Origin: GCA-2730975 sp937893275
GTDB taxonomy: Bacteria; Verrucomicrobiota; Verrucomicrobiia; Opitutales; Seribacteraceae
DNA: 5,354 bases
NCBI GenBank assembly: GCA_963968595.1
Contig: CAXAHJ010000166.1
Location: 1 to 5,354, forward strand
Direction of reading: 5' to 3'
The position numbers were made by a program, and so were the translations under genes. The notes beneath the pieces were generated by a model. It was not told where the DNA came from and did not search any database. It saw only the letters and a list, made by a program, of their open reading frames with translations. How positions within the stretch are numbered: the stretch's first letter is position 1; every line of letters begins with the position of its first letter. This document shows, piece by piece, positions 1 to 5,354 of this stretch.

Positions 1-1
1 G

Positions 2-469
2 GAAAAGCCCGACATGGGTGGCTACCCCACCCGAGCCATCCGCACGCATGATTTCCTCTATCTCCACAACTTTCGCCCCGACCGTTGGCCAGCCGGCACT
101 CCCAATTACGAGAAAGCAACAATCGGCAACGCATGGTTGGCCGACTGCGACAACGGCCCCACCAAGACCTATATGGTGGACAACCGCGACAAGGACGACC
201 ACCACCGCAAACTTTACGATCTCGCCTTCGGCAAGCGTCCCGCAGACGAGCTTTACGACCTGAAGAAAGATTCCGGACAGCTTGTCAACGTGGCAGCGGA
301 CCCCGCCTATGCCGAAACCATAACCAGCCTGAAGAAACGTCTCTTCGCCGAACTCAAGAAAACCGGTGACCCACGAGTGACGGGCAAAGGTCCCGACTTC
401 GACAAGTTCCCCTACCTCGGGGGAGCCCCCAAGTACCCTGGCCCTCGCAAGAAGCCCAAAAAGAAATAG
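2..469 (+). CDS. Sulfatase, C-terminal fragment (5' end outside window)
   Basis: This is the last 155 residues of a sulfatase; the frame is open from the first full codon at position 2, so the start lies upstream and the internal ATG at 14 is not the real start. Sulfatases of this family hydrolyse sulfate esters or sulfamates, usually on polysaccharides, in the periplasm or outside the cell. Seen here: the stretch PDMGGYPTRAIRTHDFLYLH followed by NFRPDRWPAGTP, typical of the late part of the alkaline-phosphatase fold in N-sulphoglucosamine-sulphohydrolase-like enzymes. Then comes the family ending ELYDLKKDSGQLVNVAADP, a short helix, and TGDPRV. The protein ends in a lysine-rich tail (PRKKPKKK). 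The catalytic Cys/Ser motif that is converted to formylglycine is not in the window, so activity cannot be judged, nor can the substrate be told from this part. Family assignment is firm; the heparan-sulfatase-like subtype is inference. Confidence 0.9.
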   Translation, partial: EKPDMGGYPTRAIRTHDFLYLHNFRPDRWPAGTPNYEKATIGNAWLADCDNGPTKTYMVDNRDKDDHHRKLYDLAFGKRPADELYDLKKDSGQLVNVAADPAYAETITSLKKRLFAELKKTGDPRVTGKGPDFDKFPYLGGAPKYPGPRKKPKKK

Positions 470-475
470 AGAGAG

Positions 476-504
476 GGACTCCGCGAGTTCGATGACGTTT
501 TTTT
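476..504 (+). terminator. Weak intrinsic terminator candidate after the sulfatase
   Basis: Seven bases after the sulfatase stop, GGACTC (476-481) can pair with GAGTTC (485-490), giving a 6-bp stem with one G-T pair and a 3-base loop. A run of seven T (498-504) follows after a 7-base gap. The short stem and the gap to the T-run make this a poor match to a classic terminator, but nothing better lies between this gene and the next. Confidence 0.3.
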
Positions 505-527
505 GACAAAGCTTTTACGTCTACCGA

Positions 528-555
528 ACAACAATCCGCCACATTTACCTATAAT
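528..555 (+). promoter_or_regulatory. Candidate sigma-70-type promoter for the DUF4139 gene
   Basis: A perfect TATAAT lies at 550-555, 27 bases before the ATG at 583. With a 16-base spacer, the best -35 is ACAACA (528-533), which keeps only the ACA half of TTGACA. Transcription would start near 562, leaving a leader of about 20 bases. A perfect TTGACA at 503-508 is 41 bases from the -10, too far to pair with it, and has no good -10 of its own at normal spacing. The -10 is seen directly; promoter function is inference. Confidence 0.35.
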
Positions 556-582
556 CGGACCTCCTTCAACCAAACTCAAATC

Positions 583-2394
583 ATGATAAAGAAACATCTC
601 TTTCCACTTATCTCCTCGATAATCCTGTGCCAAGGCATCGGCGCCCAAGAAGCCGCCGAGAAAGCCAAGGTCAACGCGCTCGACTCGAAAATAACGGAGG
701 TCACGGTCTATGCAGACCGGGCACGCGTCACTCGCGAAGTAACCTTCGATCTGCCCGCACAGACCGACCGATTTTCCTTCGCCAAGCTACCTAGCTGGAT
801 CGACGAGGGTTCGGTGCGAGTCAGTCTCAAGACGGCGGAAGGAGCAAAGGGGGAAGTACTCGACGTCCAGATTCGGAGAACCTACCTAACCGCCGCATCG
901 GACGAGGACGTTCGCAAGGCGCAAGAAGCCGTCCAGGAGATCTCCGACCAAGTGAATGAACTTTCGGACAAGCAAAAGGTAATCGACCAACGCCGCAAGC
1001 ATCTGGAAAGCATACGTGTATTCTCTCTCGACAAGCTACCCAAGGACGCCGCCGCACGAGAAGTAAAGGTAGCGGAATACGTCGACTTCCTTGCCTTCCT
1101 AGAAACCTCTCTGACCAAACTGAATACAGATCTTCGGACTCTTGAAAAGCAACGACGAGAAATTCAACCCGAGCAAAACGCCCGGCAGAAGCGACTAAGC
1201 GAATTGAACTCCAAAGCCCAGCTGGAGGAGCGGGCGGTGGAAGTCGCCCTGCGAGGCCAAGGCCAAGCCACCGTCGTCCTCACCTATCTACTGGCGGGAG
1301 CCTCTTGGGAACCTGCCCATGAATTGAGGGCCGACGAAAAAGGAGAGATGGTCCACATTACCTCCTACGCCGTAGTCCGCCAAACCACAGGCGAGGACTG
1401 GGGGGTACCCAAACTATCCTTCTCCACTCAAAACCTAGGTCGCACCGCACGCATCCCCGAACTGGACACCTTGCTGGTGGGGCAAGGGCACAAGGCCTCC
1501 GTCCGGATGCTGGAGCAGCAGGAAGACACCTACCAGCAAGCATTTGGAAATTACAAATCACAGAACCGACTTTGGTATTTCAACAATCCCGTGGCGAACA
1601 ACGGCATCGCCCTCCAAAACCTCGACTTAAATGACGCCATCCAACAAAAATCCGTACAAACCTTTGCAAAAATAAGCGGGCGAGCCACTACTGCTCACTT
1701 CAGGGCTTTAGCCGACAAAGCCGTGCCCTCCGACGGTCAACCCATACGACTTCCTATTGGAGAACTGAATCTCAACCGAACCGAACGAATAGTGGCAGCC
1801 CCCGAGGCATCTCTCAATGCCGCTCGGGTCTTCGAACTGAACAACAAAAACGGTCAAGCCTTGCTTCCGGGCAAAGTGACTCTCTATTTCGGAGCCAATT
1901 TCCTAGGCGCCACCGCCATCGATTTCGTTGGTCCGGGCGAGGAGTTTTCCCTTTATGCGGGAGTGGAAGACGAAGTAAAGGTTTCCCGTGTTCTGGATCG
2001 TTCGAAAAGCGAAAAAAGAAAGACAAGCTTCTCATCCAAGACGGAATTGCAGGCTTCCTGGATCATCGAGGTCGAGAACCTTTCCGCCGTCGAGAAGAAC
2101 GTTCGCTTGGCGGATCGTATTCCCGTTTCGCAAAACGACGACGTAAAGGTGAGATCGGTAAAGATCGCTCCAAAGGTCACACCCGATGAGAAAGGTCTCT
2201 TCAGCTGGGACTTGATCCTAAAACCAAAGGAAAAGCGAATACTCAACGTGGAGTACGTTGTCCAGTATCCAAAGGATTACACCCAAAGAAGTTACCTAAA
2301 CGACTCGGGAGGAGCGCTTCAGCAACAAAGAGGCAACGATTTCGAAATGAACTCCCTGCAGTTGCAATTGAGAAGCTTGGAATCGAAGTTCTGA
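583..2394 (+). CDS. Exported DUF4140/DUF4139 protein (mucoidy inhibitor MuiA family)
   Basis: This 603-residue protein belongs to the DUF4139 family, whose best-known label is 'mucoidy inhibitor A'; its biochemical role is not established. Residues 1-21 form a signal peptide (KK, then a hydrophobic stretch, with likely cleavage after GIGA), so it should act in the periplasm or envelope. Residues about 36-136 match the N-terminal DUF4140 domain (ITEVTVYADRARVTREV). Residues about 108-220 are charged and helical with heptad-like spacing, the coiled coil usual here. DUF4139 follows from about 225, with hallmark blocks YLLAGASWEPAHELRA (235-250), TTGEDWGVPKLSFST (268-282), LLPGKVTLYF (427-436) and PGEEFSLYAGVEDEVKVSR (451-469). 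The C-terminal tail after about 570 is rich in Gln, Asn and Leu. Length is normal for the family and no frame break is seen. The start is chosen because it opens directly into the signal peptide; no Shine-Dalgarno precedes it. The gene ends 11 bp from the convergent DAHP synthase. Confidence 0.9.
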   Translation: MIKKHLFPLISSIILCQGIGAQEAAEKAKVNALDSKITEVTVYADRARVTREVTFDLPAQTDRFSFAKLPSWIDEGSVRVSLKTAEGAKGEVLDVQIRRTYLTAASDEDVRKAQEAVQEISDQVNELSDKQKVIDQRRKHLESIRVFSLDKLPKDAAAREVKVAEYVDFLAFLETSLTKLNTDLRTLEKQRREIQPEQNARQKRLSELNSKAQLEERAVEVALRGQGQATVVLTYLLAGASWEPAHELRADEKGEMVHITSYAVVRQTTGEDWGVPKLSFSTQNLGRTARIPELDTLLVGQGHKASVRMLEQQEDTYQQAFGNYKSQNRLWYFNNPVANNGIALQNLDLNDAIQQKSVQTFAKISGRATTAHFRALADKAVPSDGQPIRLPIGELNLNRTERIVAAPEASLNAARVFELNNKNGQALLPGKVTLYFGANFLGATAIDFVGPGEEFSLYAGVEDEVKVSRVLDRSKSEKRKTSFSSKTELQASWIIEVENLSAVEKNVRLADRIPVSQNDDVKVRSVKIAPKVTPDEKGLFSWDLILKPKEKRILNVEYVVQYPKDYTQRSYLNDSGGALQQQRGNDFEMNSLQLQLRSLESKF

Positions 2395-2405
2395 AAAGAA
2401 CGGTC

Positions 2406-3455
2406 TCAGCCCAAAGGATCGGGTTGGTAGCGACGAGGCCAAATATCTCGGCAGGCAGCCATTATTTCCGCAAATGCGGCAGGAGTAACCGCTTGCTTGG
2501 GGTCATCGCCAATACCCTTTGAAGGATCTATGTGAGCCTCGATGCATAGACCGTCGGCACCATAGGCCACTGCCGCCATGGAACATGCGGTCACGTATTC
2601 GTCTCGCCCAACGCTATGGGAAGGATCGACAACAACGGGAGCCCAAGTCTTATCTTTAAGTAAAGGGGTAATACTCTCGTCCGGTTGGTTGCGATAGCCA
2701 TCGAGAGCCGGCATGGTGCCGCGGGGACATAGCATGACGTTCGGGTTCCCCGCCGCCACAATGTATTCGGCTGCTGCGATGAACTCATTCGGCGGAGCCA
2801 TGTGACGACCACGCTTGAGAAGGACGGCGGTGGATGAACCGGTAGTCTTCTTGCCCACTTCCTTAAGCAAGGAATAGTTGAGGGCGTTGCGGGTGCCGAT
2901 CTGGAGAACGTCGACACCGGCATCCACAGCTATTTCGAGTTGCTCCGTATCCATCACCTCGACGTCCACGGGCAACCCGGTACACGCCTTGGCCTCGAGA
3001 ACGATTTCAAGGGCTTTCGAAACGCCCTGGTAGGAATAAGGATTGGTGCGCGGTTTCCATACACCGCCTCGCAAGGCATGAACGCCAACTTCCTTGAGGG
3101 CGGCGGCTGTTTCCAGATAAAGATTAGGTTCTTCAGGATCCACGGTACAGTGACCTCCAATGAAAAAAGGCCCGCCCGACCCCACCGAGGTTTCTCCGAC
3201 TTTCACCTGATGCTCGGCAAGAGCCGACTTTCGATCCATTGACTTATAAGGCGACTCAATCAGGTCCACCCGAGCCAAATAGTCCAGCCCGCGCAAGCGG
3301 TTGAACATGAGTTCGCGTCCTTCGTCCCCGAGAATAGCGTAAATGCAACGGTTGCGCCCCACTATCTCAAGAATAGAGCAGTCGAACTCGCCCGCTATGC
3401 GTTCAACCTCAGCGAGTTGCTCAGGAGTCAATTTACCTGCCTTGGGAATAATCAT
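2406..3455 (-). CDS. aroF: 3-deoxy-7-phosphoheptulonate (DAHP) synthase, type I-beta with N-terminal regulatory-like domain
   Basis: It condenses phosphoenolpyruvate and erythrose 4-phosphate to DAHP, the first step of the shikimate pathway to aromatic amino acids, in the cytoplasm. The 349 residues fit the Thermotoga-type enzyme: an N-terminal ferredoxin-like domain (about 1-72), where aromatic amino acids can act as feedback inhibitors in this class, then a (beta/alpha)8 barrel. Barrel motifs seen are LRGG (128-131), KPRTNPYSYQG (134-144), QIGTRN (185-190), LLKRG (212-216), DPSHSVGR (277-284) and IEAH (305-308). The expected metal ligands are present: Cys103, His280, Glu306 and Asp318. Odd points: the usual AGPC reads GGHC (100-103), with Val-Asp after it instead of Val-Glu and about two extra residues, and the usual CERG reads CPRG (243-246). 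The start is fixed, because a stop codon (TGA) lies immediately before the ATG in frame. No other aromatic-pathway gene is adjacent. A diverged paralogue with another sugar-phosphate acceptor is less likely but cannot be excluded. Confidence 0.9.
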   Translation of the reverse strand: MIIPKAGKLTPEQLAEVERIAGEFDCSILEIVGRNRCIYAILGDEGRELMFNRLRGLDYLARVDLIESPYKSMDRKSALAEHQVKVGETSVGSGGPFFIGGHCTVDPEEPNLYLETAAALKEVGVHALRGGVWKPRTNPYSYQGVSKALEIVLEAKACTGLPVDVEVMDTEQLEIAVDAGVDVLQIGTRNALNYSLLKEVGKKTTGSSTAVLLKRGRHMAPPNEFIAAAEYIVAAGNPNVMLCPRGTMPALDGYRNQPDESITPLLKDKTWAPVVVDPSHSVGRDEYVTACSMAAVAYGADGLCIEAHIDPSKGIGDDPKQAVTPAAFAEIMAACRDIWPRRYQPDPLG

Positions 3456-3462
3456 TCAAACA

Positions 3463-3490
3463 AGCATAGAGGGAATAGTGACCCCGGCAA
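3463..3490 (-). promoter_or_regulatory. Possible promoter for the DAHP synthase, giving a near-leaderless mRNA
   Basis: Read on the minus strand, TTGCCG (3485-3490) and TATGCT (3463-3468) are separated by 16 bases. Each keeps four of six consensus bases. The -10 ends only 7 bases before the ATG at 3455, so transcription would begin at or next to the start codon. This agrees with the lack of any Shine-Dalgarno there. The match is modest and the call is an inference. Confidence 0.25.
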
Positions 3491-3493
3491 GAG

Positions 3494-3560
3494 ATCCTTT
3501 TGCCACGGAGGTTAAAAGCAGTTTGACGGATTAGGCAGAGTGTAAATCCTTTTGCTATGG
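3494..3560. repeat. Pair of 15-bp imperfect direct repeats in the divergent spacer
   Basis: ATCCTTTTGCCACGG (3494-3508) recurs as ATCCTTTTGCTATGG (3546-3560). Thirteen of fifteen bases match, both differences are transitions, and the starts are 52 bp apart. They lie between the divergent DAHP synthase and SUMF1-fold genes, where a regulator binding two spaced sites could act. With the T-run inside, chance similarity is also possible. Confidence 0.4.
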
Positions 3561-3593
3561 CTTTGAGAATACTGTAGGAACAACGAGAAAATC

Positions 3594-3650
3594 ATGGCAC
3601 CCAAAAGACATACACGACGCTTTTCGCCTCTTTTCTTACACGATCGGTGA
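3594..3650 (+). CDS. 18-codon upstream ORF overlapping the next start (possible leader peptide)
   Basis: An ATG at 3594 opens a short frame encoding MAPKRHTRRFSPLFLHDR and ends at a TGA (3648-3650) that shares bases with the GTG start of the following gene (GTGA arrangement). GAG at 3585-3587, 6 bases before the ATG, and AGGAA at 3576-3580 are the only purine-rich signals here, and the GTG itself is preceded by a pyrimidine-rich stretch. This would fit translational coupling: ribosomes finishing the short ORF restart on the GTG. The peptide is basic (seven Lys, Arg or His among the first nine and last two residues) and has no recognised family. It could be a chance ORF. Confidence 0.25.
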   Translation: MAPKRHTRRFSPLFLHDR

Positions 3651-4471
3651 AAACATTGGCGGCATATATAGCCCTAAGGGTTCTTAGCTTGGCTTGCTTG
3701 GGAGCAAGCTCTCTTTTCGGCAAGGTGAACAAACCAGAAGCCGTTGAAATCTCCGACCTTGGATTGCGCCTGCTACCTATTGCCGCAGGAGAGTTCCGAA
3801 TGGGTGATGATCGAGTAGCGGTCACAGTGAAGCCATACGAGGGCGAAAGAAAGGTACGATTCACCAAGCCTTTCTTAATTGGCGAAACGGAAGTGACTCA
3901 AAAGGCATGGGAGTCGATAATGGGATTCAACCCATCTAATTTCAAAGGGCCCTTGCTTCCCGTAGAGCAAGTGGACTGGAAACAAGCCACCGATTTCTGC
4001 CAAAAGTTAACGATGCGTGAGAGTAAGGCAGGACGTCTACCGGCAGGGAAGGTATATCGCCTGCCTTCCGAGGCCGAATGGGAGTATGCGGCATTGGCCG
4101 GATCGACAACGATTTACTTTTTCGGAAACAATCCACGGCCATTAAAAGCTTTTGCTTGGCATAACCTCGATGCAGATGGACGGACTCACAAGGTGGGCCT
4201 TAAACAACCTAACAAATGGGGCTTGCGGGACATTTACGGCAATGTGCGCGAATGGTGTCTGGACGGCTATTCGCCTCGACCTAAAGGCTCTCTCGTTGAT
4301 CCGGTTATTGGACCGCAAAACCCCGACAAGGTCAATCGAGGTGGCAGCTACGACTCTTGTCCCGAATGCTGCAAGACTTCTCGCCGAACCAGCTACGGTC
4401 CGGGATACCACTCAAGCGACATCGGGTTCCGTCTGGTTTTGGGGCACCCGCTAAAAGCAGCGGCTCCATAG
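3647..4471 (+). CDS. Exported SUMF1 / formylglycine-generating-enzyme-fold protein
   Basis: This 274-residue protein carries the FGE-sulfatase (SUMF1) fold, used both by formylglycine-generating enzyme, which activates sulfatases, and by many secreted proteins of unknown or binding function. Residues 1-25 form a probable signal peptide (Lys2, hydrophobic core with one Arg, Cys17 not in a good lipobox); the cleavage site is unclear. Family blocks seen are LLPIAAGEFRMG (42-53), ETEVTQKAWESIMGFNPSNF (80-99), LPVEQVDW (104-111), YRLPSEAEWEYAA (137-149), WGLRDIYGNVREWCLDGY (191-208), NRGGSY (230-235) and GFRLVLG (260-266). True FGE has two catalytic cysteines after GGSY, at offsets 2 and 7. Here offset 2 is Ser237 and offset 7 is Cys242, with extra Cys238 and Cys241, so FGE activity is doubtful. 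The GTG at 3647 is the first possible start after an in-frame stop (TAG at 3575); the next ATG (Met52) would remove the signal peptide. It is divergent from the DAHP synthase and 67 bp before the lipoprotein gene. Confidence 0.88.
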   Translation: MKTLAAYIALRVLSLACLGASSLFGKVNKPEAVEISDLGLRLLPIAAGEFRMGDDRVAVTVKPYEGERKVRFTKPFLIGETEVTQKAWESIMGFNPSNFKGPLLPVEQVDWKQATDFCQKLTMRESKAGRLPAGKVYRLPSEAEWEYAALAGSTTIYFFGNNPRPLKAFAWHNLDADGRTHKVGLKQPNKWGLRDIYGNVREWCLDGYSPRPKGSLVDPVIGPQNPDKVNRGGSYDSCPECCKTSRRTSYGPGYHSSDIGFRLVLGHPLKAAAP

Positions 4472-4538
4472 GGTAGCATCTTTCCAAATTGCCTTCCCCC
4501 CATTTCATCGCTAAGTGATAAGAAATTTTCAAGAAAAA
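4472..4538 (+). other. Short spacer between the SUMF1-fold and lipoprotein genes
   Basis: These 67 bases hold no convincing terminator or promoter. TTGCCT at 4489-4494 resembles a -35 but has no matching -10 at normal spacing. The stretch before the GTG is A-rich without a Shine-Dalgarno. Absence of a terminator leaves co-transcription with the upstream gene possible. Confidence 0.4.
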
Positions 4539-5354
4539 GTGAAAAAACATCTCTTCATTGGTCTAATCTCAAGTGCAGCTCTTTTTTTCACTGGTTGCGG
4601 AAATGATGCTGGTCCAAATAGCGCAAAAGAACAAAGTGGAACGGCAAGAGAAATGCCAAACCTACGAGACGGTGACTTTTGGGACGGTTTTCAAAGCGAT
4701 TTCAAGGCGAAATTTCATACCAATGATGAAGAACGTTTAATACGAACTGCAGACGGGGTTGCTTTTACCGGAGAAATCACCACGCGAATCGCAGCGGGAG
4801 CATTGTCAAGCAGAGCCAGTTATGTGGCAGGCAAGCAAGACGGAGATTCCTTCATTTGGTACGAATCGGGGGCACTCAACTCCAAAACACATTTCCAGGA
4901 AGGAATAAAGGAAGGACTTGAGATTATATGGGCCGAAGACGGCCAAGAGTTGTCGAGGAAATATTATATTGATGGCATAGAGGACCTTTCCAAGTCTAAA
5001 GATAAAGAGGATGGCGAAGATGTCGTTTGGGGACAAAGCGCAGCAGCAAAAGCATTGGCGAAATGGACTGGAAAAGGGAATGAGTTCGGCGAAAAGTTCG
5101 CGGGGAACCCTTCTCGCGATGGAACCCTATTTATAAGGGAGACCGAGGAACTTTACACCGGCACTGTAACCGCCCTTGATGACTCAGGAAAAAAAGAAGC
5201 CGAACTGAATTTCAAAGACGGCAAGTGGGACGGTGCTATAACCAAATGGGATATAGAGGGAAATATTTGGGAAAAAGGTGAGTTTACCGCTGGCGAGCTA
5301 ATAGGCTTTGAAATAAAGGATGGCAAACCCTTCGATCCCAATCAAATCATTGAG
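4539..5354 (+). CDS. Lipoprotein with MORN_2/YwqK-like repeats (3' end outside window)
   Basis: A frame open from a GTG at 4539 to the window edge encodes at least 272 residues with no stop. The start gives MKKHLF, a hydrophobic segment and FTGC, with Cys20 as the probable lipidated residue followed by Gly-Asn. This is a type II signal peptide, with Phe at -3 a tolerated but less usual choice. The mature protein should be anchored in a membrane facing the periplasm or outside. Residues 103-146 (FIWYESGALNSK, then FQEGIKEGLEIIWAEDGQE, then YYIDG) follow the aromatic/glycine pattern of MORN_2 repeats, as in YwqK-type proteins; the function of these is poorly known. Residues about 196-263 repeat the layout of 66-137, so the protein looks internally duplicated, joined by a charged linker (150-195). 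An in-frame GTG at 4515 is possible but would place eight residues before the signal peptide. Base use is visibly richer in A than upstream genes. The ending PFDPNQIIE may be near the C-terminus. Confidence 0.8.
   Translation, partial: MKKHLFIGLISSAALFFTGCGNDAGPNSAKEQSGTAREMPNLRDGDFWDGFQSDFKAKFHTNDEERLIRTADGVAFTGEITTRIAAGALSSRASYVAGKQDGDSFIWYESGALNSKTHFQEGIKEGLEIIWAEDGQELSRKYYIDGIEDLSKSKDKEDGEDVVWGQSAAAKALAKWTGKGNEFGEKFAGNPSRDGTLFIRETEELYTGTVTALDDSGKKEAELNFKDGKWDGAITKWDIEGNIWEKGEFTAGELIGFEIKDGKPFDPNQIIE

Noticed and set aside
14..469. ATG at 14 as the start of a small 151-residue gene
   Set aside because: The frame is open upstream to the window edge and the encoded residues before and after the ATG (PDMGGYP) form a continuous sulfatase motif, so this is an internal methionine.
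503..531. TTGACA at 503-508 as the -35 of the DUF4139 promoter
   Set aside because: The perfect TATAAT is 41 bases away, and the sequence at 16-18 bases spacing (around GAACAA) is a poor -10.
412..648. Minus-strand open frames across the sulfatase end and the spacer
   Set aside because: They are antisense to clear coding sequence, have no recognisable domain, and their composition follows the opposite-strand codons.
3528..3549. GGATT/AATCC inverted repeat as a hairpin or operator
   Set aside because: Only five base pairs with a 12-base loop; easily expected by chance.
3523..3551. TTGACG at 3523-3528 as a promoter -35 for the SUMF1-fold gene
   Set aside because: No acceptable -10 is found 15-19 bases downstream (sequence around AATCCT), so I could not support a plus-strand promoter here.
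3592..3867. Minus-strand 91-codon frame opposite the SUMF1-fold gene start
   Set aside because: It is antisense to the signal peptide and first family block of a well-supported gene and shows no family resemblance.
4806..5341. Minus-strand frames opposite the 3' part of the window
   Set aside because: The plus strand carries an uninterrupted 272-codon lipoprotein with a signal peptide and repeats; the opposite frames look like shadows.
1..5354. CRISPR array, tRNA, rRNA, insertion sequence or phage attachment site
   Set aside because: No regularly spaced repeats, cloverleaf-like sequences, transposase motifs or terminal inverted repeats were seen on either strand.

Overview
The window looks like a chromosomal segment of a bacterium of the Planctomycetota-Verrucomicrobiota-Chlamydiota group, most likely a Verrucomicrobiota (Opitutae-like) organism. 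This is inferred from the mix of genes: a secreted sulfatase of the kind these bacteria carry in large numbers, a secreted formylglycine-generating-enzyme-fold (SUMF1-like) protein, a DUF4139 protein and a type I-beta DAHP synthase. Base composition is moderate. None of the start codons has a convincing Shine-Dalgarno sequence. No rRNA, tRNA, CRISPR array, transposase or integrase is visible.

Layout. (1) Positions 1-469 (+): the C-terminal part of a sulfatase whose catalytic half lies outside the window. (2) Positions 470-582: a spacer with a weak hairpin/T-tract terminator candidate and a perfect TATAAT box. (3) Positions 583-2394 (+): an exported DUF4140/DUF4139 protein of the mucoidy-inhibitor A family. 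(4) Positions 2406-3455 (-): a DAHP synthase, the first enzyme of the shikimate pathway, converging on gene 3 with only 11 bp between them. (5) Positions 3456-3646: a divergent spacer holding a 15-bp imperfect direct repeat, a possible near-leaderless promoter for the DAHP synthase, and an 18-codon upstream ORF. The stop of that ORF overlaps the GTG start of the next gene. (6) Positions 3647-4471 (+): an exported SUMF1-fold protein. (7) Positions 4472-4538: a short spacer. (8) Position 4539 to the window end (+): a lipoprotein with MORN_2/YwqK-like repeats. It runs off the 3' edge without a stop.

The genes do not form one obvious pathway. The DAHP synthase is cytoplasmic biosynthesis, while all the others are predicted to be exported or envelope-bound. 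The SUMF1-fold protein and the lipoprotein are in the same direction, 67 bp apart, and could be co-transcribed. The sulfatase and the SUMF1-fold protein are related by theme, but the latter lacks one of the two catalytic cysteines of true formylglycine-generating enzyme, so a direct maturation role is doubtful. No clearly new system is evident. The points most worth a second look are the altered active-site motifs of the DAHP synthase, the GTGA-overlapping upstream ORF, the cysteine cluster of the SUMF1-fold protein, and the internally duplicated lipoprotein.
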